Assembly (NCBI GenBank): GCA_028386065.3
Contig: JAKUCV010001512.1
Coordinates: 172,061 to 236,060 of the forward strand
Length of the DNA stretch: 64,000 nt
DNA from: Turnera subulata
Taxonomy: Eukaryota; Streptophyta; Magnoliopsida; Malpighiales; Passifloraceae
Reading direction: 5' to 3'
The notes below the pieces were generated by a model, which searched no databases, had not been told where the DNA came from, and saw nothing but the letters and a program-made list of their open reading frames with translations. Shown here piece after piece: positions 34,219-45,838 of this stretch. Each line of letters opens with the position of its first letter. The stretch's first letter is position 1. The position numbers were made by a program, and so were the translations under genes.

Positions 34219-35598
34219 TCAAGCTGAATCCTCGGGAGTCCCAACGTTGAGTTCGCTATCCTTTTTCAGCTTTGTTGTCTGAATCCCATAATAGCTAACG
34301 TACCACTTGACAAATTTCCTGAGCCCAGTGGCCAAATCGGTGGTGGGTTTGTATCCAAAATCCTTATAGGCCAAGGTCACATTAGCATGTGTAAATGGCA
34401 CGTCCCCATTTCTTGGCATCTTAACCACATGCTTCTTGGCTTTCGTGCTCAACAGAGTTTCCAATATAGACACCAATTTCCCTACAGGAACCGGAGAAGT
34501 GTTGCCAAGGTTGTATACCCTCAACTGAGCAGGACCCTTCTTCTTGCCACCGCTCCCCGTGCTCTTCTCCGCCGTGTCCAGTGCCCCCACGCACCCTTTC
34601 ACCACATCGTCGATGAAGGTGAAGTCACGCGCCACCTGTTTCTCGTCTTGGGTCTGGTAGATGTCGATGGATTTGCCTTGCAGGATATCCTTGGTGAAGA
34701 AGAAGTAAGCCATGTCGGGTCTCCCCCATGGACCGTAGACTGTGAAGAATCTTAATCCGGTGAGGGATAGCCCGTAGATGTGGTTGTAAGTGTGGGCGAT
34801 TTCCTCTCCTGCTTTCTTGGTCGCCGCGTAAAGACTTGCTGGTTGATCTGTTCTGTCCAATTCGGAGAAGGGCACGTCTGTGTTGAGCCCATAAACCGAA
34901 CTGGAAGAGGCCCACACGATGGCCGGTTGAGGGTTTGCGGTTTTGGCAACTTCGAGAAGATTAACAAACCCGGCAATGTTAGAGCTCACGTAGGATTGTG
35001 GGTTTTGCATGGCGTAGCGAACCCCGGCCTGCGCTGCGAGATGGAGGATGTGGGTGAAAGGCACCACGTCAAAGAGCTTGGTCAGCAATGGCGCGTCGTT
35101 CAAGTCACCTTCGACGATGAACACTTGGTGTTTCGACAGAAGCTTCTGCCTTGCTCTCTTGAGTGATGGGTCGTAGTAGTCGTTGAAGTTGTCCAGCCCA
35201 AGAACCCCATCGCCTCGTTTCTTTAAGGCAAGGGAGCAGTGGGAGCCGACGAACCCAGCGGCGCCAGTGACCAAGATTGAGAACCCATTGGGCCTGCGTG
35301 GGGTGGAGGAGTGGCGGACCTGTTTCTCCCAGGCGGCGCCACCGACAGCGGAGGAAGAGGTGAAGAAGCCGCTGGAGAGGAAGCTGTGGTGGTGGGGGTG
35401 GAGGTGGTGGGGATTATCTGATGAGAGTGGTGGGTAGTTGAGAGTAAAGAAGAGGATGAGGACAAGAGCAATAAGGAGAGTGGCGCGGAAGAGTAGCTTG
35501 GAGGACGCGTTTAGTACCTTTGTGCTGTGTAACCTGCGAAGATAGCTATTGTAACGCTCTAGCTTTATGGTCTTGCTTGTGTCTGGTGGTGATGCCAT
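34219..35598 (-). CDS. GAE6: UDP-glucuronate 4-epimerase, GAE6 type (single exon, 459 aa)
   Basis: An intronless 459-codon gene starts at the ATG at 35598 (MASPPDTSKTIKLERYNSYL). The longer frame begins with a non-ATG codon. A cytosolic N-terminus precedes one membrane anchor at about 37-55 (LLFRATLLIALVLILFFTLNY). A short luminal stem leads to a short-chain dehydrogenase/epimerase domain. The Rossmann motif GAAGFVG is at 112-118, WASSSSVYG follows, and the catalytic YxxxK is Y257/K261. The enzyme interconverts UDP-glucuronate and UDP-galacturonate in the Golgi, supplying the donor for pectin synthesis. The length and the EDSA C-terminus match Arabidopsis GAE6. A purine-rich stretch at about 35780-35810 gives a CT-rich leader on the coding strand. 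A TATATTATATAA-like element lies near 35896-35908 (reverse). Confidence 0.97.
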   Translation of the reverse strand: MASPPDTSKTIKLERYNSYLRRLHSTKVLNASSKLLFRATLLIALVLILFFTLNYPPLSSDNPHHLHPHHHSFLSSGFFTSSSAVGGAAWEKQVRHSSTPRRPNGFSILVTGAAGFVGSHCSLALKKRGDGVLGLDNFNDYYDPSLKRARQKLLSKHQVFIVEGDLNDAPLLTKLFDVVPFTHILHLAAQAGVRYAMQNPQSYVSSNIAGFVNLLEVAKTANPQPAIVWASSSSVYGLNTDVPFSELDRTDQPASLYAATKKAGEEIAHTYNHIYGLSLTGLRFFTVYGPWGRPDMAYFFFTKDILQGKSIDIYQTQDEKQVARDFTFIDDVVKGCVGALDTAEKSTGSGGKKKGPAQLRVYNLGNTSPVPVGKLVSILETLLSTKAKKHVVKMPRNGDVPFTHANVTLAYKDFGYKPTTDLATGLRKFVKWYVSYYGIQTTKLKKDSELNVGTPEDSA

Positions 35599-38500
35599 TG
35601 TTTTAAAGATCACTACTCAATGCTTTGGTTGTTTGTTTTTTTCTGTGTTTATGTGTGTGTGTGTGTTCAAGGTAAGGAAATAAAAACAAAGGGCTCAATG
35701 GTGGAAGAAGGGTTTGATGAGAGCTGGATTGAGGTTGAGCCCTGAAATTGTGAAGTGTGTAATGAGAAGATTATAAAGGATAGAGCAAGAGAGAGAGAAA
35801 GAAAGTGGGGTTGGTGTTGGTTGGAGACCACTTTGTGTCTCTTTAACTCTCTCTTCCTCTTTGTACTGTAGCGCACAGATGAAAAGGAAGGGGCCATTAT
35901 ATAATATAGTCTCATAAAATGCCCTCATTGTCAACTCAATTTTACAAGTAAAATGTTAGTAATTGCAATATGTGATGGAAAGTGCCAGCTATTTTGGTCT
36001 GCAGGAAAACCTCGCTCCATGTGATTTTACTCGTGCTTCAAATGTGAACGTGACACCCCAGGTAAATACTGGATATTGGTTAATTGCTGCTTAAATTTAA
36101 TTGGCAGTTCCTGAACGGAGTGTGGTCAACTTGGTTTCATGCTTTTTAGACCAATACCGATCGAGTAGAAACCTTTGGAATATATAGGAACTCATAATCA
36201 TTTGTGTTAAAAAAGTTTATCTTTTGAAGAATATTATTAGTTTCGAGAAGTTACAGAAAATACATGTGGGTGTAACCGTGTTAAGTAGTTTTATATTTGG
36301 AAGTGTTTGATTACTAATTTTCTGGGAGCTTCATGTTACCGACACAAGTGGTAATGCCAATAACCATCTTTCACTACCTACATTTATTTTCTCATATTGC
36401 AGGGGAGATCAAATTAATTGCAGTACTGACGTATACCATTTTTAGCTTGTATTTATTGCAAAGTTAGTGCAGGGAGTTTAATTAAAGGGTAAACAGCAAG
36501 TTGTTTGTTTCCTCTTTTAACTTTTGGAACTCGCAGGTGGCTGCGTGGATAAATCTAGATTCTAGCCTATAGTCGGTGGCCTTAATTAGGGAGTTTTTTA
36601 AAATTGGTACTAAGATGCAACTGGAATTTTCTGCAATTTCATGAACAGAGGTAACACTAACAGGTCTGTATTCTTTATTCCACAAGGGAAGCTTGATTTA
36701 CAACTATTCATCATCTCAATTGTCGGAACTTTCACTCATTAAAGTAAAATATAAAAATTAAAATAATGCTTCTTAATTTGTTTTGGTTTCTAAATCTCCA
36801 ACAAGTTATAAATCAGTTCTACATAAGCCATCAAGCTTTGAATCTAGTTTGACCTTTAAAAAACCCACGTTATCACAAAAGAAGCTAGGAAAATCGGTTA
36901 GTATACTAAAGTATGAATCTTGTTTTTTGTTCTTTTAATTAACTAAATAAGCTCTAAACATATATTTTTCTTAATGAACATTCAGCAGAAAAAGGAAATT
37001 TTGAGAAAACTTGCAATATTATTGCCCATACATGCATCTCGATTGGGTCAACAATAGACTTTCTCAGATCCTTGCAAATTTTACATTCTCACGCGGAATA
37101 TATCACCTTCGGATAAAATCAGAAAAATGTGATTGATTGGATGATATTGTAGTTCTTTACAAACTTGTGGGCAAAAACCAGTGGCTGGCAGGGCCTTGAA
37201 AAGAGGCTGTCATTATCTTCCCAATATTTCATGGAAATCATCTCAAAGCCTAACACATAACGAGATGGGACCAAAAAAATTAGTAACGAAATCTATCTCT
37301 ATTGCCTAGGTTAACAATAGGAGATCTATCTCGTTAAGAGTTAAACTTTTGGTTTAGTGGTATTATAGTATATCAATCAATCAATGAATGCACATAAGGC
37401 TGTCTCATTAGTAGGGCCCAAAATTGTCGTTTTCAAATTGTAGCTAGGGAGAGATGCCCAAATGGAAACTGTGAAGGAAGGTTCGTAGGCATAGGCAACC
37501 TTTAATATATTTATGACCCAAAAAAATTTATAAAAAATCAGTCACCTTATTATTTTGGGCGTCTCAATTTGTCATTCCGTGTGAGGTCGGTCTCCTTATC
37601 ACATGGCCTGCGAAAGAGAGCACACCCAGTATTAATCACGATTTAATATGCTATAGATATTTGGCATTAAATGCTTGCTTCAATGCGTAAACAGTGAGAT
37701 ATTGTAATTGGTTTATACTAATTTGTGAATATTGAGGGTAAAAAATTGTTGAAAAACGAAGAAGCTTGAATGGCATCTGCTGCAGCTGCTGTGGGGTGTA
37801 TACTAGTGCATCTTTAATAAGCTTTAACATTCCTACCCGTACTTTGAACCATAGAACCAATATATGCCCCAGCTAGGTAGGTTGCTTTGTGTTGAAGAGA
37901 TATTCCTCACTGCTTTTATTCAAACTTTTGACAAAATAATTTAGATATCTATACCTCTGTCCCCTCCAATCATGGATACATGGAAAGGAAACTATGCGAG
38001 GTGGGTCTCTTGACTCATCACGGTAGGGAAGATCGATCCTTCTGGATTGTATATTTAAATTAAGCCTGCATTGTGTCCCCAAGCTTCCATGGGTGTGAGT
38101 TACATTCTTCTAAAGTAATAAATCGAGAAAAAAAAAAATGTGTGTGTGCGTGAATGGTCTGTAGTATTTGCGATATTTCAAGTCATCTTGTCTTTTCATT
38201 TTTTGTTTTTTTGAAATTCCCTTATGGCCATCTTGTCAGATCAACACTCAGTAGTCACAAGAAGCTATGCTTCCTTGCTAGTATTGTTTTGTGCAAAAGC
38301 TGAAAAAAAAAAAAGCAGTAGAGTGCATTTTGCCATAAAAGAACAATTCTGTTCAATTATTGCATGGATGGGTAAGAATAAGTAACTCTTCTGGGCCTGC
38401 AATTGGGTGCATGTATGTACGTATATGTCCATGTGGCCATAAATTTCACTGATTTGTACGATATGGAATAGTACAGTTTTTGAGTGGAAAATTTGTTTGG

Positions 38501-41466
38501 TACCATGCTCCTGGAAAGCTGAGAAAGAAAGCAAAGGTTTGGTTGTCTCCTCGATTTGGGCCCTTGCTTCCATTTTTCCTGAAACAGGATTTTTAATGAG
38601 TGGGGGACTTCGTACTGATCAGACAGGGAGTTAGTAGCTAGCTAGCTACTACGTGTGCTTTCATAGTTATAAAACAAAATTTGTCATCTCACTCATCCCC
38701 TTAATCTGTTAATTTTTGTTCATGCTCCAAAAGATATTATTAATAAATCAATTTAAATTAAAGGTACGGACATAATAGCTCCAATCGGCCAAATATGAAC
38801 AATTGTTTTCGCAGGAAATAATGCAATCGATTTGATACAATTGAAATATGCAATCGAGCGACTCCTAGTGGCTAGTGCACACAAAAATTCACCCAATTGC
38901 ATGTGTAATCAAGGTAGTTTTTAAACTCCCTTCCAACTAGTAGCAAATAAACCTAAACGATGTCTCATCACATTTATATAGCTGCTTATAATATACTGCA
39001 TAAAGTTATGCACTTGTATTGATTACGATCTGTAATATTAAGCTAATTATGTAGATATGTCTACTAATTAAGTTACAAAATGGGTGAGATGCAAGAATTA
39101 TAGTTACACAAGTCGTCTGGTAAACGCTCACATAGTCAAGAGACTCGAGATGCAAAAACAAAATGTCATTTTCCAATTGTAAAGAGTAAAGACAGCTACG
39201 AAAAGGACGTCTCTCTCTCTAAATTTGTCGGCAGCCTACCTTTGGATGCTTTGTTAGTAATTTAAATCCCAATTATATATAGTAAATAAAAATTTATCGT
39301 GCATGTGGAGAACTTGTGAAGAGAAACCAAAAAAAAACACACTCTTTTTTTTATGTAATGAGAAACCAAAGCCCTTAATTTACCAGCTAGTGCTGCAATA
39401 GACAGAATTATTACAAGTAATTAACTGCCCTGACAGCAATTTGATCAGTTCTGGGAAAATACTATAGGACTTTCCCATGATCCGTAGAGTAAGCATAGCT
39501 AACACATTCCATCCTGAAAATGAAAGAATCCTTTAATTTTTTAATATGAAACAAGTTCTTCAGATTGGCAGGCAAGATCGGTTCAAAAGGGAAAAAATAA
39601 TGGATTTGTAGGCAAGAGCACGACCTTGCATACATTTTATATACATATAGTTTGAAAATTAGAAAGTCCAATGTAGAACCTTTTCTCTAGAGATAACACA
39701 ATTGGTTTGCTACATTTTTCAATGTATATACAATATAAAATTATGCTGAACCTTCCGTTCGACTGGTACTTAGTTTGGTACTAATCAATAAGTGATGAGT
39801 TGGATAAGTATACTAGAAAGTTCTTAATTAGCAGTAATAGCCGTCCTAATTAATGGTGCGCTTCTCTAATACATGTAGACATAGTTAAGTTTGACCTTGT
39901 GCTTTTCTCGATATTTCAAGCAATATTTTTGAACAAGATTCATTCTTCTTCGTCTTTCTTATAGTACGTAGTATATAAAGACTTGAGAAGAATATGCACA
40001 TCACACCTCCTTGCCTAACCCTTGCTTCCAATGAGAAAGGGAAAGAGCTGGTAGCCATTTTGCGAATATATTAAGAGGAAAGATGAGTCATTCAAGAATC
40101 AACTTGACCCTTCTAAAGATATATTACTCGCATCAGCATTCTATCTGATTAAATTCCTATAGTCTAATGATCTGACGTGTGGATGAGACAGGGTACTTTC
40201 CAAAGTCATCTTATCCATTAATTTAGAAAACAGACTGCTTACATAGGAGGAAGCGTTTATTGTATATTGTTTGTCGTAAGAGTGAACTAAAAGATCGAAA
40301 ATGACCGAAGGAAAGAAAAATTCGTATCTGTCCAGTTTTATGCAGTAAAAAAGAAACATAAAGTCAGGTTTATATATAGTATTTATAGCATGCCAATTTA
40401 ATGAATAAATGTTCGCACATAGGGTTAGCTAATTTTTGTCCTTATGTGTTTGGGATCACCAATAATTCAAGTACTCATTCAACCAAAATATAACAAACTT
40501 ACATATGCATACGCAGTCTCCACTGTAATTTCTCTCATTTTTCCCTCGTCACGGTGAATTTAAGTTTATTGTCTTTTTTCCTTCACCTTGAATAGGAGGA
40601 TAAGAGGAGACCCAACGGGATTACAAAAAGTATACTTGACAAGAGAATTAAAAAGACACGCCGTGCAGCTGTACTAGAGCCTTTGTTTGATTGATGAAGA
40701 ACGCGTTTAGATAATTAAAATAACACATATGTATATGGAAACTCGTTTTGATGAAAAATTTGTCAACTAGAATCTTATTCGAAATATATATGAGGTTGGA
40801 TATTCAAACAATTCTAAAGGCCGTCAAATGTTGACCATTGTTATTCCCCATTTCACATGGTTGTTCGTGATACCATCGTTACTCAAATCATAGAGCTGAT
40901 TGGAATTAGTACCAATGGTTAGAATAATAAGAATGGTGCATGTATCATTAAGTTTCAATGAATATAATTGGGATTGTTAGCACTTTGTAAGTAGAAGTGC
41001 ATCCATTCGTGAGTTTGGTCGCCATGGAGACTTCCCGGTAGTGGAAAATCAGGGAGGATTTTGGCATGGGCACCCACGCTTGTACTAAAAAGTGAGCTAT
41101 ATATATATGGGCTTGAACAGAAGTCAATGGTATACGTAGGCAAAGTGGCAAACTTCATGATTATTTTGCAGAATTTTCTTAGCACAACCATGGTCTTTAG
41201 GAATTAAAATGGGCTTAACAGCCGGGTCTTTTTTTTTTTTTTCTCTCTTCTCATCATAGGATACTGTACGAGAAATGAACTAATAAATATTGATACATGT
41301 TTTCTTATAATATATGCTTCTCCAAGTTGATATTTTTTAATGAAAAATTCGTTATCATATATACTTTCTCAATTACCCAATACGAGTGACATCTGACTAC
41401 ATGGTAACCTAGATATAACAGAGGAGAGAGACCAATTGGGGAAGAGGGAAAATTGGGAATTACATT
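35599..41466. other. Long intergenic region between GAE6 and the ORF1 LINE
   Basis: About 5.9 kb with no gene recognised on either strand. It holds the GAE6 promoter, a 20-bp perfect palindrome at 38632-38651 (TAGTAGCTAGCTAGCTACTA) and a tail-only insertion candidate at 39321-39370. The rest is AT-rich DNA without obvious coding bias. Confidence 0.5.
39321..39370. mobile_element. Tail-only retroposon insertion candidate (11-bp repeat)
   Basis: GAGAAACCAAA at 39321-39331 and 39360-39370 bracket 28 bases made of an A run and a T8 run. The low complexity of the repeat makes this less certain. Confidence 0.4.
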
Positions 41467-44025
41467 TTTTTTTTTTGTCGAAACTGATGAACATTCATTA
41501 ATGGTAGGAATCGAGTACAACATACGAAGTAGAATAACAAAGACTGCTAAACACAAGGGAAGGAACATAATCAAAAGCTACAAACATGAAGAAATAAAAT
41601 CGCAAACAGAGTATGGACCATGTGTACAAAATGATTGCTCCTAGAGCTAGCCATAGGCAAAGGTTAAAACTCAAACTAGGGAACTTGTAGCTACCCATGA
41701 ACGGGAGGACGATCTGTCCGCATAAAGCAGGACTAGCCCCAAATAGCAAACAAGTTCGATTACGGTGGTCGGTAGCTATCGGCTTTATCTCTGAACCACG
41801 AGCAAGCCACGCAATAGCCATCACCGGAGAGACGGAAGAAAGCCAATATCCAAACTTGTGAGTAAACACTGCACAAAACGCTCCATACTGCACACAACAA
41901 ACACAACAATTTAACATCGAACTAAAAAGGCAAACAAAGGTAGCTTTGGGATATCCAGAAGAGCACGATACTGGTAATATGCTATTGAGCCTACTAAAGG
42001 CTCTCACTGTCGCAGGTTGCCCCAAACCGCGACAGTTCCACACAAATGCACTCATATCTTCCCTTGTGGCTGTGGGCCAGCCACCACCGCCATCATATCG
42101 GAATTCAATGAGGTAGTAACATTCAAGGGGAGAGGATTGAGTTCCGACACATCAGTATCGGCCTTTGGTTCTCTCGCTTGGGGGGGAAGAGAAGCAGGGG
42201 ATGAGGAGGCTCTCAACCTAGCTTGTTTCTTAAGGGAAAGCCTCTGAGTTGTAGGGGGGACTGACCATCACTCGCAGTGCTCCAAGGGAGGGTAGTGGGA
42301 CTCGGTGCAGGTGCAGGTACAGGCCCCAGTGTTTTGGCGGGTTCAAAGGTCTGTGAGTTTACTGGGTCACAAGTTTTAATAGGTGAGGTGTGTGGATTGG
42401 TTTTGATAGTCCAACCTGGACTGGACTTTGGTTTTTTAGTAGAGGTCTCTTGTGATTGGGCCTTTCTTTTTTTTGAGCTGGCCTGTGTATATAGGGTCTG
42501 GGGGGACTGGGTGGGACTCACCGCTGCAGAACTGGTCTGGGTGGATGGTTCCCCGATTCCATTTTGAAATATATTCGTCTTCAGTGGTTGTGTCAGGTTA
42601 GGGGTCTTTGAACTGGTGCCCATTCCTAGGGAATCCTGCCACTGCTCTTGGCCAACTCCCTGATTTGAAATCCCTTTTTCGTGGGCAGCATGCCCGAGAC
42701 CGCATGCATCATCACGCGTGTCAGACTCCTCAGTACTTCCCACATGCTTAGCTTCAGAGTAGGTTTTACGCGCCTTCATCCCCTGATTCGACCTTCCTGG
42801 CCTTCCTGAATCCAGACGGCCTCCCCTTCCGACAGTCAGAAGCTTGATACTACTTTTGGGTGCTCTGAGCTCAAAGATACCTGGAATAGGCTTTGTTCTT
42901 TCCCTTCCTTTCCTCCTATCCTCGGAAAGAAAAGGGCATTCCTTTTCAACATGACCCATTCTAGCACAGTAATAACAATAATCCACAAGATTGACATACT
43001 GAAAACTCACCCAGGAGGCTGAGTCACCTTGGCTCTTGTTCAAAAAACCGGTTGGCAGTGGATTTGCAGTACCTACCATCACCTTCATTTTGAAAAATTT
43101 CCCCCAGAAAGGGGAATTTTCGAGGGGAAGATCCACCTCTACAACAGAGGCAAACAGAGTGCCTATCATAGCAGCTTTCCTTCGCGTCATCTGATTAGGT
43201 GGTAGTCCGGAAACTTGTACCCACATCTCTACATGGTCAAACTCAATTGCCTCAAGTTCAACAGACGCCGGCCACTCCTTTAAACAAAGCATAAAGCCAG
43301 CAAAGGACCATGGTGAACCCGCAATAACCCTTTCCTTCTCCGCAATAGAGGAAAAAAGGAAGACAAAAGTGTTATCTTGAACTTCCGATACCTTCACCTG
43401 TTGTCGCAGGTTCCAAATCCTAGTCAAGCCTTCAGCAATCACCCTAGTGGAGAAACGCTTAAAATCGGCTACAAGCCTCCCCACTAGGACCGGGGAAGCA
43501 ACCTCGGATAGCACCTCATCATCTTTCCACAATTCGAGCACCAGAATGATCTCACGATCTGGGCTGACCTCCCGATCCGAAATCATGGCTTTCATAAGGA
43601 AAGAAGCCAATAGGGCACAGAAGCTTCACTACTCAAGGAGTAGGAAGAGAAATCTTCACCAAAAAGTGGGAAGGACACAGTCTACAATGAGCAGTAACTT
43701 CAAAGGAAACAGCACGCTACAGCAACAAGGATGGGGAGGGGAAGTGATGAAAGGGGTGGTTTCTATGGTGGTGTGTTTAGAGAAGGGGGAGGTGTTTGGG
43801 AGTTTTTAGATTGGATGGTGTTATGGTTGGAAAGACATGAATCCAGATGGAGTTTTTGTTGAGAAAACTGGGTCTAAACCAAGATCCAGATTTGGATTTC
43901 AAAACTTGAAAAAAGGATGAATAGTAAGGTACGGGAAAAAGGAAAGAAACGGAGGAGACAGGGGAACTCCATTTCCATTCCGCAATAATTATTCCACTTT
44001 CTAGCTACATTCTCTTTCTCTTCTC
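41467..44025 (-). mobile_element. LINE (L1-type) with ORF1 intact and ORF2 internally deleted; 14-bp TSD
   Basis: TTGGGAATTACATT is perfectly duplicated at 41453-41466 and 44026-44039. On the minus strand the element runs from 44025 to a poly(A) tail at about 41467-41476. It has a leader, a complete ORF1 (43595-42213) and the beginning of ORF2 at 42055 (MSAFVWNCRGLGQPATVRAF). The last is the conserved start of the apurinic-type endonuclease. After about 23 residues ORF2 homology stops and a noncoding 3' region follows. The reverse transcriptase is wholly missing. The intact TSD spans the whole unit, so the deletion probably occurred before or during this insertion. Confidence 0.92.
42213..43595 (-). 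CDS. LINE ORF1 protein: DUF4283 plus zinc knuckle (460 aa)
   Basis: The ATG at 43595 is chosen because the longer frame starts with TTG. The N-terminal half has the DUF4283 pattern common in plant L1 ORF1 and retro-derived proteins (LVGRLVADFKRFSTRVIAE, the segment containing WSFAGFMLCLKEW, and VQVSGLPPN). A zinc knuckle CX2CX4HX4C follows (CYYCARMGHVEKEC, near residues 207-220). The C-terminal half is Pro/Ser/Thr/Lys-rich and probably disordered. These proteins bind element RNA in a ribonucleoprotein particle. The frame is uninterrupted for 460 codons. That is notable because ORF2 is gone. Confidence 0.85.
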   Translation of the reverse strand: MKAMISDREVSPDREIILVLELWKDDEVLSEVASPVLVGRLVADFKRFSTRVIAEGLTRIWNLRQQVKVSEVQDNTFVFLFSSIAEKERVIAGSPWSFAGFMLCLKEWPASVELEAIEFDHVEMWVQVSGLPPNQMTRRKAAMIGTLFASVVEVDLPLENSPFWGKFFKMKVMVGTANPLPTGFLNKSQGDSASWVSFQYVNLVDYCYYCARMGHVEKECPFLSEDRRKGRERTKPIPGIFELRAPKSSIKLLTVGRGGRLDSGRPGRSNQGMKARKTYSEAKHVGSTEESDTRDDACGLGHAAHEKGISNQGVGQEQWQDSLGMGTSSKTPNLTQPLKTNIFQNGIGEPSTQTSSAAVSPTQSPQTLYTQASSKKRKAQSQETSTKKPKSSPGWTIKTNPHTSPIKTCDPVNSQTFEPAKTLGPVPAPAPSPTTLPWSTASDGQSPLQLRGFPLRNKLG

Positions 44026-44039
44026 TTGGGAATTACATT

Positions 44040-45838
44040 GAATGAGACACCAAAGGTAAATGGAATACAAGTGAAGGCCCACGCACATGCACCAAGCGTC
44101 ATTGCCTGCAAATTTTCACAGAAATGAAATGGCAAATATGGTGGGATGCGGATGAGAGGCATGGGTTTCCTATATGTGCATATGCTTAGTGAGATGTACG
44201 GTTTCCCTTGTGTGAAAAAATTGCCCTTTTGATACGATGATGTCCATGATAAGCTGTTTTTTCTCACTGACCTACCACATGATTAATTGGCTTGGTGTGA
44301 TTTTCGTGGTGCTTTTTTTTGAACCTCCAAAAATACTCAGGGAACAATCAATGCTTATGCATGTAACCATGTTCCAATCACAGCAAAATGCAAAATAAAC
44401 TTTTGTTTTTTTACCTATTCTTAAAAATATTGTGTTGCATTGCAAAGCATGGATGTTTAACTGTTTATGCAACTTTGGCTCAGCTTAAATTGTTAATCTA
44501 GTGGCGGAAAATTTATATGTGTGCGAGGTTAGACTTAGACATGAGACAAGGTTACAAATATTAAAAATTGAATGACTGCTCCTTTGCTGGTAGGAAAAGA
44601 ATTTTGTTCTTCCTGATCTCATTTGTAAGTAAGATTTAACCTAATTAAGTTTGTTATAATTTAGATTCCCCCAACCCAAGTGGGTTAAAGTTCTTGTTCA
44701 TGGAATAAAAAATGAAGTTTCATCTTTGCTTATATTTGTAAAAATCTGTTTTTCAACATTTAAATGATTCGTGTGTACACCGTTTCCATGAACCTTCTTT
44801 TTCTCACATAAATTACGAATAAGAGAAGCACAGCTCATGATTGTTGTGAACTCACCCACAGTTTTCAACAGTTGATTTTTAAGAAAAGACAATTGAGTGA
44901 CTGCATTTTAGAAAGAGAATATCCAGCTTTACTGCTGATATAATTTAAAAAAATGTGTGGAAAATGACAAACAGACAGCAACTCTGAGTCTCATAGCTAT
45001 CGACTATCGAGTGAAAGAGGAAGCAATCCTTCTTTACTGCGGAAAATGTAGATTCGGTGACCTTTTTTACACGACGTCTTTACGGACAACAGTAACAGAA
45101 TCAGTTGGGTGGTGTGACTTTTTTATGCATTGACAACAACAGAAATGGACATAAAGGTTTTTCCAATATCCTTTGTCTCTTTAACCCCATGTGCCCCGAC
45201 ATGTGCTTTGTTGGATTTCATTTCATTACCACCGGAATAATCGGGGGTTAATGAGACCATGATTAAGACGTGTTATATATGGCACTTGTATATTTTAACT
45301 TTAGAGCTTGGAATTTTACTCTACCAACCTTTCTTGCATATACATATATATCTCATCGTCCTCTTGTTAGTCATCTATTTTCCACTACAAAGATATTCCA
45401 AGCAAGTAGGCCCAAATTGGATTTTGGCCACATCTGATCCATTCCAATGAAAACATTAAGCGCAGAAGATAAGAAGTGAAACCCGGCCCAGGAGTAGAAG
45501 GATCAAAGTTCCTGATCACAAACTTGCTTAGATACCCGGGACCAGTAGCTGAAGCAGTGAGTGATGAGTCATTGACAGAAAATCCGTGTCTGAAATAAGA
45601 TTTGGCAGTTCATTGGGTCAACAACCAGTTTTGATTTATAAATCACAAAATGGGGCATAAACAGAAGCCTCATTGATGAATACATTCTGACAACGAACTT
45701 CTATGCTACAACAAATAATTGGCACAAAGTACAAATTCTGTTTGTCTTCATGACAAATGAATAATATTTTACCATATGACCAGCTTAACTTTCAGTTCAA
45801 TGCTTTGATAGCCCCATATCATACTTGAGGGGCAATTT
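44040..45838. other. Intergenic DNA between the LINE and WEX
   Basis: No gene recognised. The right end contains the WEX 3' UTR. Confidence 0.5.

Noticed and set aside
34387..35437. Several open frames opposite and overlapping the GAE6-type gene
   Set aside because: They are shadows of the GC-rich coding strand; none has domain content, while the minus-strand frame encodes a complete epimerase.
38632..38651. Perfect 20-bp palindrome based on TAGCTAGCTA
   Set aside because: It is a short tetranucleotide repeat that is palindromic by composition; no flanking structure supports a function.
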